Source of the DNA: Chrysoperla carnea
Taxonomy: Eukaryota > Arthropoda > Insecta > Neuroptera > Chrysopidae
DNA length: 64,000 bases
Reading direction: 5' to 3'
NCBI RefSeq assembly: GCF_905475395.1
Contig: NC_058337.1
Span: 94,916,368 to 94,980,367 of the forward strand
Each line of letters begins with the position of its first letter. Positions within the stretch are counted from its first letter, which is position 1. Of the stretch, positions 38,783 through 51,690 are shown one piece after another. The position numbers and the translations under genes were made by a program. Under the pieces are notes generated by a model. It ran no database searches. It saw only the letters and a list, made by a program, of their open reading frames with translations, and was not told where the DNA came from.

Positions 38783-39440
38783 CTCTATAGGGCTTACTAT
38801 TAAATTCCAAAAATAGAGCTTACTATTAAAACACGAGATAATTAATGCCTAAGTTCCCAATTTTCAAAATTTACGTCAAAATTAATATCTCGAAAACAGT
38901 ACGACGCGATGCTATTTTTCTTTTTAATTCTAAAAACATTCCTTTCAACTCTCCTATTTTTTTTCCCAATTCTGCCAAGAGAGTTTTTTAATATCGTAAA
39001 AAATAGCTGGGAGAACAGTGAGTTTTACATTCTTTGGCCCTCGAAATCGCGAACTTTGCAGCTAATTATATCCTCTGATTTTAAGAACCCAAAATTTTGC
39101 AACTTCAGGATCCTATAGCTAGTATTATTCTGAGTCTGTCGAAAAAAAATTGGCCAAAGCTGTCGACAAGTGCTTTCATGCTGGAAATATAAAAAAGTTT
39201 CATAATTAATTCTTGTTACTGTGTGATATTATACGAGAAGATAAATATGGCACACTCAAGAACTTAGGTAGGTTTTACTGATAAAAAAATATTAGGTGTA
39301 TGTACTTGCGAATACAACATTAAGTGACTTATATGAAACGTCCAAATGAATTGTATGTTCAATCAACGTATATTATCTCAAGTGTAAGTTTGCACATTTT
39401 TACAGAAGTAGCACACACTAAAGCTAAACAAATCGTAACA

Positions 39441-42400
39441 ATGAAACTACATACCAATCGTGAAAAGTACTTAACGGACGCTACAACAACCGATCAAATA
39501 TTAAAACAATACTTAAAAAGACACAACATTGATACAATAGATTTATGGAATATAAAATACAATGAAACAACTGGGCGTGGAATTTATGCTACGGAAGATA
39601 TTCCATTAAATACAACCATCTTTGTGGATTATCCATTAATATTAGGCACAAGATACAGTTCAAATTGTAAGCCATTATGTACAGTGTGTTTCAAGGAAGA
39701 TGTACAATTAATACAATGTGCTAAAAAATGTGGTTTACCACTGTGCTCAAACGAGTGTGCGAATACCACAGTTCATACGAATGATTGCAATGTAGTACGA
39801 GAATGGTTAGAAAAAAGTAGCCATGAATCATTTGCAGTATGGTCTTTGAATTTATTACGTGCTTTAACTGCAATACGTGGTATGGAATTAAGTCCAACAG
39901 ATGTTGAAGTACTGTCGCTGCTACAAGGAAATCAAAGTGCTCAACAAGGTGCTGAAATTAAGTTATTAAAATTATTAGAATTGAAGATTCCAAAAGAAGA
40001 TGAAGAGTTTCTACTAAGCACATGCCAAATATTAGATACAAACGCTTTTGAATCAATTTACGAAAGTAATACCAAAGTCAGTTTACGTGGATTATATCCC
40101 GTGAGCGCATTGTTAAACCATAATTGTTCTCCAAATACAACTCATCTCTTTGATAAAGAAGGTCGAATGATTGTTAAAAACACTCGTTTTATTAGAGCAG
40201 GCGAAGAAATTACAATAACTTACACGAATCTGTTATGGGGTACAGTGACACGCCGTCATAATTTATACATGACCAAACAATTTTGGTGTCATTGTAATCG
40301 ATGTATGGATTTAAAAGAATTTGGATATCCATTAAGTGCATTATACTGTACGGATATTAATAAATGTGATGGTTTAATGTTACCTAAGGTTATATCAAAT
40401 GATATTAGTGTACCTTGGGTCTGTACCTCATGTGGCAAAAAATCTTCCAGCAAACAAATTGGTATATTTCAATCAACGTTAAGTGCTGTTGTTAATCCTT
40501 ATTATTCAGATACTGTTGAGAATTTAATAGAATTTCTACAGAATCGGATAGATTTAAGTATCCCGAATTGTAATCAATTGATTGTTGATTTAAAATTACG
40601 TGTTGTTGGAATTCTTGGACATAGATCTGGATATTTATTTAATGGTGAGTAGATGTGATGATTTTAGACCAATTCAAATAGCAATAGTGTTATATTTTAT
40701 GTACGTATATAGGGTGTTCTAATCAAGACTATATACACTGTAAACAAATGAAAACAAACAATTGACTGTGTTAATTGTTGCACATTATACATACATACAT
40801 GTCACACATACATAACTGATACCCCCTTATAATACATATTATACAATATGATTTGAACAAAAGTTGTTTATTTTTTTATATGGAACATTTTTTACATTTA
40901 AACTTTTGTTCTATCTCTAACGGTTTGCAAGATGGGTTCCACGGACCCAAGGCCTAATTGACCTATGTTGCTCATTTACAGACTCAACCTCACTTTTGAT
41001 ATCTCTTTTCGTTTTTGAGTAATCGTGATGGCAGACGGACAGACAGACGACAGACAGACAACCGGAAATGGATTAATTAGGTGATTTTATGAACACTTAA
41101 ACCAAAATTTTGTTCATAGGATCAATATTTTTAAGCGTTTCAAACTTGGGACTTAACTTAGTATACCTTGGTATATTTCATATACGTGGTATAAAACATA
41201 TTGGTTCCAAAAAAAATAAACTCTTAATATACTGACAAATACTTTTTTTCTTGAATTAATTAAGTTCATTGATGCAATACTTAACTCAATATTTGCTTGT
41301 TATAAGAACATCAACAGCCAAGCAAATGTATTTACTTCCATCCAGTAATTTTGATTATTGGATACTTTTATAGTATGTACACGTAAGTTCGTAAGCACAG
41401 TTTAATAAGAAAAGCCTGAGGTACAGTTAGGTGCAGAAAAATGTTTCGTATATAATGGCACATGTAAGTTGTAGCTAGATTTGACCTATGTAGGTTGAAA
41501 GGCCTCTCTTAAACAGTAAAGGGAGACTTAATAAATCAGTTTATTAACTTTGCTTCACACGCTAAAATTATTGCAAATTTTTTTACACGGTACTTTCTTA
41601 GGCGAAAATTACCCGGTTAAAAGCAACAACTGGTTAAAAGCAACAACTCAAAGCTACATATAGATTTTCAATTTTCTATCTCTTATAGAGCCGTATGCCA
41701 TACGTTGCCAAAATTTAAGGGGGGGGGGTAAAATTATACTTAAATTCTCATAGAAATAAAAATGAATATTCAAAAAAAAATACATATTTTCTTAAGGTTA
41801 TGGCATCAAATATCTGTGGGTCCTTAATTAGTGAATAGTTGAATTATTAATTGTAATATGTATCCATTATATGTGAATTTTAAACAAATAAATTTAATTA
41901 TAGCCTTGAAATTTTACCTTTAAGTTCCTCTACAATTTTTAATTACAAGTATACCTACCTACCTGCAAAATTTAATTGGATTTGTATCGTCAGTTGAGAA
42001 AATTTAATAGTAACTATATACAAACTTTCTACGATTATTCATCACGATTGTCGGATTGTATAAGGTGATTTTATAATTGTACAGTATACATAATTTTAAT
42101 TCTAATTTCGAATTAAAATTATCTATATATTGATAATTTTTTGCGTTTTGATTTGGAAAAAAGAATATTTGATAGCATTTCAAATAAAAATACCAAAACA
42201 TGTTCAAAAACAGTAAAACAAAAAAAAATAAAATAAAAAAGTAAAAAAAAAAATGTTTAAATTGTATTTAGAATTTGGCATTGAGTATTTTAAAAAAGGC
42301 GGTCAATTGATTGAAGCGCTATCTCGTGAGTCGAGTGAGAACTAAATCTGCAAGTTTCCTTGGTGATGTTAGAGACGCGTATCTATAGTATAATATAAAT

Positions 42401-45358
42401 ATTTATTATCTATGGGTAAAACGACCTCAGCAGATAAAGTTGCAATGTGCACAAGCAAGAAAAGCTCTCAGAAACTTTCTTCGATTTTTGTTTTTTTCTA
42501 TTTATTTTTTATTTTAAATTTTGATGTTTTTCCTTAAATAATTCATTGATTTTTTGAATTTATATAGCAGGTTCATTTTGACTTCGAGTATGAGTTCATT
42601 TTACCTCGACATAAAGGTAGAATGGACCAAAACGAAGCGGTTGTAAATCATCTAATATCTTCATAATCTTTGATTCTATTTGAGTCTGAATAATATAGTA
42701 TGATAGACAAATAAGTCCTTTGAAGAAAGTTGAAAGATTTCTTCAATAAAAGAATTGATTTTTTTTTAATAACTTGATTTTTCTTTAAATGCGCAGTTTC
42801 GCCTTAATTTCCCCCATAACTGTATACTTTTATATTAATGTTTTTGTATGAATCCACAGCTTTATATTTTGTATAACATTTTTCACGGCAATAAAACGCT
42901 TTGATCAATTTGTGTTGAAAATGATTTTACACAAATTTTCTTTGGCGAAAACATGTTGTGTGTGTATTTAATCTTGTTTAAATGCGACAATACGTTAGGC
43001 TGCATCAGTGTGTGTTGGGGTAGGCAAATCTAATAATTGTTGCTTATTATTTATTATAACATTTTTTTTCTAAGTCAAAGTTCTCAGAGTTATCCGTCCA
43101 ATAATTCTACGCTAGATCGAACAATATTAACACCCTATTCAAATTTGGTGTCCGCTCTATCAAAGGCTCAAAGCTCGCGTCTGTTTTATTACATAAAACA
43201 CTACACAAATCAGAATATACAAATAAATTCTAGAAAGATAAAAATATTTTTTTTTTTTTTTAATCATTGTAGAATAACACCCGTATTTTTTATTTTTGTT
43301 TATGTGAGTACTAATTTTAGAGATAGAACTAATATAGTGTGTGAATAACTCATGTAACCTTCATATGTGTATTAAATTATTTTCTATAAAAACTACTAAA
43401 AGCATTAATAAAAAGTCGTCGTAACTAATCAAGTGTAAAAATACTCGATAAAAAAGAAATTTTGGCGTTATTTATAATTAAATGATATGATAACGCACAT
43501 TAAAAGAATGTAAATTGCCATGGTACTGGCTTTATTAGAAAGATAACTTTTTACCATTTGTGTTTAATCATTTTTGAGATCGCTGATTGCGAACATATTA
43601 CCCACAATATTCCTCAATGGGACCTGGCGATCAGTACCCTTAAGGACCTCACCTGATTAATTATGGTGTAAATTCACTTTATTGTCATTTTACATCATAA
43701 CTCGTGCCGATTATCAATGCATATTAAAACCAATTTAAATAACATCTTCAACCAAGACGTTCTGATCCCCAGTCATTGCGAAATATTTTGGGCATCATAA
43801 TCTTAATGTAGTGATCAAAATCTCCTTAGTAACATTTTTGAATACATTTTAATGCTAATTTATGAAAGTCACACAGCGGATTTCTAGGACCATGTCACTC
43901 TACCTTCTCCCGGTACACGCCTACAAAAAAAGTGGTAGCAAATTTTGTAAATTTTGTCGTTCCGTTTTACCATATCTAAATTTTTCAGAAGTAAAATGTT
44001 ATATTTCCTAACCTTACAACTCAGTTGTATATATGATGCTTGGCAAACATATTTTTAATAAACCATTTCAAAAAAACTATTACTTGGATTCCTAAAAATT
44101 GGTGATTTTAGTATATACGTAGGTAAAATCATTGAAAATGATTAAAAAATACCGAAATGTCAACGTGTTTTCGATTAATTTATTTTATATACTAGGTAAA
44201 TACACAGGAGCGTATTTTTAATATTAAAATTTTTCAATTGTAAATAAAGTTTTTCGGTTCTAGTGGAGCATTTATTTGCTTAATTCATTTATCAATCAAT
44301 TGACTAATTATTTAATCCAATTAAAGTTAAAATGAAATATGAATGCTTTTAAATGAATTGGTATTACTTTTAATATTATAATTAAGTGTTGACGTGCGTC
44401 GCACCTGCTACCTAGTCTTGCGTTCGTATAATGTATCTGTGTTTTTTGTAGTTATTAGCGATGTGCCGGATCAGCAAAAATGTACTTGGTGCGTGCTTAA
44501 AAACTAATTCGGATAGAAATAAAGTATTAAAGTATTAAAGTATTGTTTTCTATAGACTTATGTGCAATGATTTTTCTAGTTTTTATACCAATGAATAATA
44601 GCCGCTAAAGAAGAAACGGATACAGATATAAATATTTCACATCACTCGTATATCAATGTGTACTAATTTAGTACCAAGTTATAGGTCTTCATAAAACCAC
44701 CTAATTAGTTCCGTTTGTCGTCTACCCTCCCGTCCGCCTGAAAACAAAATAACTCAAAAACCAAAAGAGATTTTTTTATAGAATGCTCAGGACGTTAAAA
44801 GCAATTTTGAGTTCGTAAATGACCAACATAGGTCAATTGGATCTTGAGTCTGTAGGATAAGATAGAACAAAACTTTAAATATAAAAAATGTTCTTTATAA
44901 AAAATGAACATATTTTGTTTGAAATATTTGTTCGTAAACAACAAAACTTCTATTTTCTAAAAAACTATAAAAGCTAGGGAGTTGAAAATTTGCAGGTAGT
45001 TTTAACTAGTCGTATTGGGTAAATTAAAAAATATTGTTGTCGCCTTACACTGTTTTTTTATTCCCATTTAAAATGTAATATCTGGATGACCGAGCTTTGC
45101 TCGGTTATTCGCCAATAGATATCAGCAAGAGTCATATTTTTCACTTTAGACTACTCAAACGCCTCCTTTTTGTTATGTTATAATTTGCATTGTATATCAT
45201 TAACTACGTACACCAATAGATATCTGATGAATTTTTCATGAAAAGACGGATAAAACGACATTTCTGATAAATGAAACCTTGTTAGATCGACTTATCGCCT
45301 CAAAAAACCCCTACATACTCATTTTCATGAAAATCGTTGGAGCCATTTCCAAGATCAT

Positions 45359-45425
<67 letters not shown>

Positions 45426-46995
45426 AATTGCTCGTTTAAATATATAAGATAACTTGATCATAATTTACATGACTTTCCTTTTTTTTGAAGCTATTTGTAA
45501 ATACGCTCCTGTTTGAAATTAATGATATATTTTAAATAACGAAAAAAATGTAAAAATAAAAATACATTAAAATAAATAATTTATTTCCAGAATTATCAGA
45601 CCATCTGTTAGAATATAAAGAAAAATTATGCAGAGAAATTATAAATATTGTTGAGGTGCTACAACTAGGTGAGAATAAAATGAAAGGTTTTCTATTACAA
45701 GAATTATATTTAACATTAATGGAAAAAAGTCAACGAAGAAATGAGAAAAATACTAAAGAGGTATACTTAATAATAATGAAGCTATGAATATTCATAATGA
45801 AGTTTTTCTTTTTATTAACACAAATTAACAGCTTTTGATATTACAGATGAGTCATTGAATTTTACGCAAAATTATTAAATTAATCACATTTCTAGACATT
45901 TAAAATAAAAATGGACTTGGATGTCCAGACAAATTTTTATACCTTGAATATGCGTTTTGTGTTAAATACCAGGTCCGTAACTAGGGCGTGGCAAAGGAGG
46001 CAGCCGCCACGGGTGGATAAGAAATAGAGACGCAAAACAAAACGTATCTTTTATACGTAAAAAAATTGATTTTTTTATAACACAGGCAAATTTGATTCGA
46101 TTTTATTGGAATTTTTGAATTTTTTTAGAAACCCACTAATTTTGAGTCATTCTTTTCATTTGTGATGTCTGTTTTTCGCTAGCTATCATTTATGTGCTAA
46201 TTTCGGAACCAGGACTCCAAATTCTTGAAACCTATTACTTAAACTGGATTAATTTTGATCACAAATTTGAAAAGTATGGCCCAAATTTATTAAGATTAAA
46301 TACTTGGTTTATTAAAATTGGATAAAATTTGGATGTGATAGAGCAAATTTAAATTTTTTGGATTCTGATGACGCCATAAAGTTAAAAATTCTTTTTTTTT
46401 GGATAATACTAAATTTTTTGGATTCTGATGACGTCATAAAGTAAAAAATTCAATTTTTTTGATAACACAAATTTGATCCGATCTAACTGGAATTTTTTTT
46501 AAACGCACTAATTTGGGTCATTTTTTTCAGCTGCCATGTCTGTTTTTCGATAGCTATCACTTATATGCTTAATTCCGGGACGAGGACTCCAAATTCTTGA
46601 AACTTATTAGAGCAAGGTTAATTTTGATCACAATTTTTAAAAATATGACCCAAATGTAGTAGGATTACATACTTGGTTTATCAAAATTGGATAAAATTTA
46701 GATGTGATAGAGCAAAATTAAATTTTTTGGATTCTGATGACGTCATCAAGTAAAAAAAGTCAATTTTTTTGATAATACAGGAAAATTTAATTTTCGAATT
46801 TTAGAAAAGTATCATACAATTTTTGAAAATCACTTTTAACAAAACTATTTTTTTGATTTTTTTTGTTTTGTATTATTAAATAAAATTTATTAAGATTTTT
46901 GACTCATCTGTGATTAAGCACATTAATGCAATTTTAATCATTTTATGCTTTATTTTTTCTAGATTGATGATTTAAAGCTTCAATTGATTGATTGA
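39441..46995 (+). CDS. SmydA-type MYND-SET domain protein
   Basis: This belongs to the arthropod SmydA group of SET/MYND putative protein-lysine methyltransferases. Exon 1 is 39441-40644, exon 2 is 45591-45760 and exon 3 probably 46963-46995 (TGA), giving 468 aa. The SET N-lobe GRGIYA (45-50) is followed by a complete MYND zinc finger (Cys80, Cys83, Cys93, Cys97, Cys102, Cys106, His112, Cys116). The SET core has LLNHNCSPN (224-232) and GEEITITYTNLLWG (254-267). The post-SET cysteines CHCNRC lie at 283-288. The start is the ATG before KLHTNREKY; the frame is open upstream to 39324, so a longer N-terminus cannot be excluded. Intron 1 is about 4.9 kb and loaded with repeats; intron 2 holds another. 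The last exon codes only ten residues (IDDLKLQLID) and is less certain. A poly(A) signal follows at 47056. Confidence 0.9.
40741..41195 (-). mobile_element. DINE/mini-me-like repeat, copy C (intronic)
   Basis: A reverse-orientation copy in intron 1 of the SET gene. It shares AATGAAAACAAACAATTGAC, AACGGTTTGCAAGATGGGT and a GACAGACAGACGACAGACAG variant of the microsatellite core (about 41036-41062). It is more diverged than copies B and D. Confidence 0.6.
44665..44945 (+). mobile_element. Diverged (GTCC)n-family fragment
   Basis: It contains CACCTAATTAGTTCCGTTTG, a broken CCTCCCGTCCGCCTG core, and ATAGGTCAATTGGATCTTG in the same order as in copies A and D. It looks like an old, truncated copy inside intron 1 of the SET gene. 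Confidence 0.5.
45065..45360 (+). mobile_element. Helitron-like head fragment next to a TA run
   Basis: It carries a GACCGAGCTTTGCTCGGTTA stem and CATGAAAATCGTTGGAGCCA, phrases typical of insect Helitron-like repeats. It runs into the adjacent TA microsatellite. The boundaries are not certain. Confidence 0.4.
45361..45423 (+). repeat. (TA)n microsatellite
   Basis: About 31 uninterrupted AT/TA dinucleotides in intron 1 of the SET gene. The length is probably polymorphic. Confidence 0.95.
45971..46850 (+). mobile_element. Interspersed repeat with internal tandem modules
   Basis: It begins AGGTCCGTAACTAGGGCGTG and contains two to three partial repeats of a module with GGATTCTGATGACGTCAT, TGATCCGATCTAACTGGAAT-type text and CCAAATTCTTGAAAC. 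A shorter reverse copy lies at about 51262-51690 and ends with the complement of the same start. It lies in intron 2 of the SET gene. No coding capacity; family unknown. Confidence 0.55.
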
Positions 46996-47055
46996 TTAAA
47001 AAATTTCGTTTCGATAAATTTATATTTTTTAGGTAACTTATGTTAAAGTTGCAGC

Positions 47056-47061
47056 AATAAA
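47056..47061 (+). terminator. Candidate poly(A) signal of the SET gene
   Basis: AATAAA lies 61 bases after the proposed stop codon. This supports 46963-46995 as a terminal exon. Confidence 0.45.
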
Positions 47062-48360
47062 AATATTGAGGGGTGATTGTAGGTTGATGATTAAAGATTA
47101 ATATGATTATATCTGATGTTTTATTCAGTAGTTAGTTGGAATTGTATATAGTTCATAAAACACGAAAGAATCGATGATTCTATGGAAATTGCGTTTAGCT
47201 CACTACATAGGCTGGAAGCGAACAGTATACAAAACTCTGTGGACTGATTTCTGTATTATAATGTACAATGTTTTAATTACCTATTCAAAGTTTCGAACCT
47301 AAGTTGTTCGAGGGAGCATTAAGAGAGAAACCTACGTTACCTTTGCAAAATTGTGGTGACGTACTTGATTATTTAACTCTCAAATTTTAGCAAAAATTAA
47401 ATATTATTTGCATGACAAACACGACTTTTTCATTTTCGAAAATTTAAATTTTAAATTTGTGTAATTTGACTCATGTGCAGAACGCGTGAGCAAATCTCTC
47501 ATGACGCGAGGGCTGACGGGTTAAATAAATGTCTATTTAATAATTATACAGTTTTTAGGCTTTTAGAAAGTAAACTGTAATTAGTTTGCAGAGTTTTGGT
47601 ATACTATGCACAACTCAATCACATTGAGTTTCTGTAGGTTTACACGTTAAAATAATAAAACTGTAGAGCATTTTATGTGAATAATCAAATCCATATATCA
47701 TCCATCGTATTATGCAGTTCAAATATACATCGTAAGCTCTTAATGAAGTGGAATTCTTACGACTCAAAATAAAGTTTTAAACGTGGCTTGAGGGTTCAAT
47801 TTATGAAAATAGAGCTTTTTGATGTTCATGCTGAATTTTCGTATTGCAACGATATTCTTTTTGCCTTGTGTTTAGACTAAAAAAAGATGTTGACAGTATA
47901 ATATGCCGGAATAAAGGGCAAGATGCTTGAAACTATCGTAGGAATTAAAAATAGAGTTCAATTTTTCGATGTTTTGACAGTTTTTAAACATATTGTTGCT
48001 AATGATTTTGTTTTAACATAAATGTCAGGCAGAAAAACGTTAGCGAAATACCCAAATAAAACCACGAAAATAAAAAATACAACTTCCATAATTTTTAACT
48101 GGAGATTTGGCTGAACTGAAAATTGGCTTCATTATTCATGGGCCATGGCCTAATAACTGCGTTGCATGTTAAGCTTTTTTGTTAAAAATTAATGCAATAT
48201 AACCATGATTGTGAAGTTGTCACTCTCATGAACGAATTTTACGTCATTGTGAGCTATATCGTTTGACCACTTTTGATCAACCAAAAAAATCGATTGATCT
48301 ACCCTCTGTTAAGAAAATATTCACGAATCAAAATTATATTTTCCACAGCCTCCACCATAA

Positions 48361-48958
48361 TTTTTATACCATGTATATATGAAATATACATAGTATATTA
48401 AGTTTCGTCCCAAGTTTGTAACGCTTAAAAATATTGATGCTACGGAAAAAATTTTGATATAGGTGTTCATAGAATCACCTAATTAATCCATTTCCGGTTG
48501 TCCGTCCGTCCGTCCGTCCGTCCGTCTGTGGACACGATAACTCAAAAAGGAAAAAAGATATCGAGCTGAAATTTTTACAGCGTACTCAGGACGTAAAAAG
48601 TGAGGTCAAGTTCGTAAATGAGCATCATAGGTCAATTAGGTCTTGGGTCCCATCTTGTAAACCGTTAGAGATAGAACAAAAGTTTAAATGTAAAAAATGT
48701 TCCTTATAAAAAAATAAAAAACTTTTGTTTGAAACATTTTTTTGTAAACATCACTGTTTACCCACGAGGGCGTTAATTAGGTGCAAATTTTATAGTATGT
48801 ATTAATATAGGAATATCAGTTGTGTGTGTGTTTATTTAAAAATGAATATCTTTTGTTATTTACGTGACGTCAAAAAAACAAACGATTGCGCATCAACACT
48901 GTCTATACATGGTATTTCAACAATTAACTCAGTCAATTGTTTGTTTTCACTTGTTTTT
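48361..48958 (+). mobile_element. DINE/mini-me-like repeat, copy D (longest)
   Basis: This is the most complete copy. The left end has a near-palindrome around ATGTATATATGAAATATACAT (48371-48391). The GTCC core lies at about 48499-48526, and the right end has CAATTGTTTGTTTTCACTTG. It differs little from copy A over 560 bp, so the family moved fairly recently. Confidence 0.65.
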
Positions 48959-49833
48959 ATAATACTTTATTATTTATTTTTTATAATATTTAATGTATCA
49001 TCAAGTGTGTTCCAATAGTTACTCATGGTATTCATTCATGGCCGCATCAGAACTGCATCATTTTTGTAAAAGCAAAATGCGTATGTTGTTTTAACGTGTA
49101 ATTCTACCTATTTTATGTTATTTTTACAAATTTATTAAAATAAAATTACAAGTAAGAAAAAAAAATCTATCGTATTATGTCAATGGCTTTTATATCAATG
49201 GCTTTTATATCAATGCACTAATTACTTTAATACTTGGCTTAGCTTTTCTTTGCAAAATATGTTTTATAGGGTAAACAAAACATATTTCGATAGGTTTTTT
49301 TTTACACATGCAATATAATTATTGAGCTAAGCGTGCCAATTCCCTCATCCGTAGTTTTCGTAGTCAGTAGATCACCCAAACCCCTAGTTGTGTATCCTCA
49401 TAAGAAATTGGACTGTATTTTAGCAACTCTTAGGTAAGTATATTATTATAATACTTAAATAAACATTATTGGTAATTTTAGTTTTTTAGCTTTTACAGCT
49501 GGAAGACATTAGTGCTTACAATTCAAGCAGGCTCAACGCATTCTTCATGGTTTTTTTGTGTCCGCATTTCAATAAGTATACCTCATAATGTAAAAACTGG
49601 CTGTAATTTGCATTCTTTTTATTTTGTAAAAATTTTTATTTCTGTCTAAATATATTTACATAAAAATTTCTGTCAAGTTTTCCTTTTTTCTCCGACCACT
49701 GAAAATGATACAATGAATCAAAGTAGTGTCTAATTCTGCTATGCAATGAGACAATATAGTAAATTTATTATGTGATAAAATAAATTTAAAAACACACTTA
49801 TTTTATTGCTTAACCACTTTATTCTAATTTTAT

Positions 49834-49902
49834 AAAGACATGTTTCGGATTTTACTCCATTTTCAATTGTTGAAAATGGAGTAAAATCCGAAACATGTCT
49901 TT
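49834..49902. repeat. Perfect 33-bp inverted repeat with 3-base loop
   Basis: Arms 49834-49866 and 49870-49902 are exact reverse complements around TTG. The outer part is AAAGACATGTTTCGGATTTT and the inner part ends CATTTTCAA. A (TA)n run follows at about 49947. The perfection points to recent origin, selection, or an assembly fold-back. Confidence 0.9.
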
Positions 49903-50045
49903 CATCTACCAAACAGATGTCAAAAAGGACTATAGTTAAAATTTAAATATATATATATATATATAGATACAGCTACTTGAAATTTAGGTAAACTGTGTTA
50001 AAGTTTTGTTCCTTTAAATTAAACTTTGGTTGTGTATTTTTATAC

Positions 50046-50450
50046 ATATACAAGCAGATACCCGCCCACTTTGCTGGACAATTTCTCCTTTAAAAACAAA
50101 GACTATCACTTTATAGCCCTCACTTAGCCTCCCTTTTGTTCCCAATTTTATGGAATTTAATTTTTTGGTGGGGAACTTTTTTGAAAATGAAGTTATGCCC
50201 AAGATACTCGCTGACATACTTTTTACTTATACTTTTTGTATCAAAATTACCCCATCCACCGAGTTTCATCAAATTCCAAAACTAATTTTTTTTTGCGTTT
50301 TTCTAGATTTTTTAAGTACCTCTTAAAGAAATTGCAAAAAATCGATAAATTTTTTTAATCTCCAATTTCGATCAAACTCAGTATATAAGGTAATTTTGAA
50401 CCAAAAATTACAAAAAATGGGTGCATTTGAGATAGGTAACTTATTATAGG
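50046..50450 (-). mobile_element. Helitron-like repeat, reverse copy
   Basis: GCAGATACCCGCCCACTTTG is the complement of the 3' end seen at about 37690-37709, and CCCCATCCACCGAGTTTCAT matches its internal block. The terminal CTAG is not preserved. Confidence 0.5.
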
Positions 50451-51261
50451 TGAAATAATTATTAAAATCGGTTCGATTTATGAAGAAGCATTCATATCAT
50501 ACCGCTTGGGAGAAAAGTAAAATTTTCTAATAAGCAAACCTTTTTTCTTTCGAATTCAGTAAACTTACTTAATAATGTAGGTACGATGGTTTAAGGCCAA
50601 GCCCTTTCCATGCAAGAGTCTAATTTGTATTTGGTGGGATCAAAAAGAAAGACCGCAAGTATCCGCAATTGTCCCGTGCGTATCAATTAACCTGGAATAT
50701 AAATAAATAATTTATTAATAACAAAGTTTAAATGTTAAGCTCTGATTACTTTCAATAGAGATATAAAGTTCATTGTTTTTTATTTTCAAAAGAGTTTAAA
50801 GTTACATTTATATGTTTGTACTTACACAATTACTTACCTGTGCTAGTATCTCAACAAAACTTATTGTAGTTTAAAAAAAATACTTTACTTGTAATAAATT
50901 CAACCTGATTTACGTTAGTTTACTTCCACAACGCGACATAAATAAATACGCATAAATATAATCGTCTTTGAAGCTAATATTTAAAAAAAAAATTTTCATT
51001 ATGATTTTAAATCCAAAATATAAGTGTATTTGGTATATTTTGGATAATTCACATCGTCTTTTATTAGGAATTTGCTACTATATTTTTGGTATGTACGATT
51101 ATTTATTTATGTTTTCTATCACGCTGACAATTATTTGCAATTATATCAAACATTTTGCATATAGTATTTAAACTTGATGACCTAATAAATAACTTTAAAA
51201 ATCTGAAGTGGATTCAACATGACTTCCTTAAAATAAACAAAATTCTATAGATACTCAACTG

Positions 51262-51690
51262 ACCTCTTTTGCTCCGCCTCTATTATTACAAGTGTCCTCA
51301 TTAGTGGATTTCAAAAAAAATTCCAATAAGATCGGATCAAATTTGACTGTGTTATCAAAAAAAATCGAATTTGTTAACTTTGTGACGTCATCAGAATCCA
51401 AAAAATTTAATTTTGCTCTATTAAATCCAAATTTTATCCAATTTTGTTAAACTGAGAATGTATTCCTACAAAATTTGGACCATATTTTTTAAATTTGTGG
51501 TCAAAATTCACCTAGCTCTAATAAGTTTCAAGAATGTGGAGTCGTGGTCTCGGAACTAAGCACATAAGTGATAGCTAGCGAAAAACTGACAACACAGATG
51601 CAAAGAATGACCCAAAATTAGTGGGTTTCAAAAAAAATTCTAATAAGATCGGCGAGTGCCTCCTTTGTCACGCCTTAGTTATGGACCAGA
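51262..51690 (-). mobile_element. Reverse copy of the 45971 repeat family
   Basis: CCTTTGTCACGCCTTAGTTA and GGACCAG at the right end are the complement of the start at 45971. TGACGTCATCAGAATCC and CCAATTTTGTTAAAC match its interior. It is shorter and diverged. Confidence 0.5.

Larger units (their letters stand above)
32933..39440. other. Repeat-rich spacer between divergent genes Flacc and SmydA
   Basis: Flacc reads left and the SET gene reads right from this 6.5-kb gap, so both promoters should lie near its edges. The interior holds a MITE (33513-33824), two abutting Helitron-type elements (33873-34980), a third Helitron-like family ending at 37709, a MITE half (38326-38545) and a SINE (38570-38782). 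Between 34981 and 36980 I recognise nothing. Confidence 0.5.

Noticed and set aside
49834-49902. Possible hammerhead ribozyme because of the CCGAAACATGTC text
   Set aside because: The required CTGANGA core is not present; the segment is better explained as a simple perfect palindrome.
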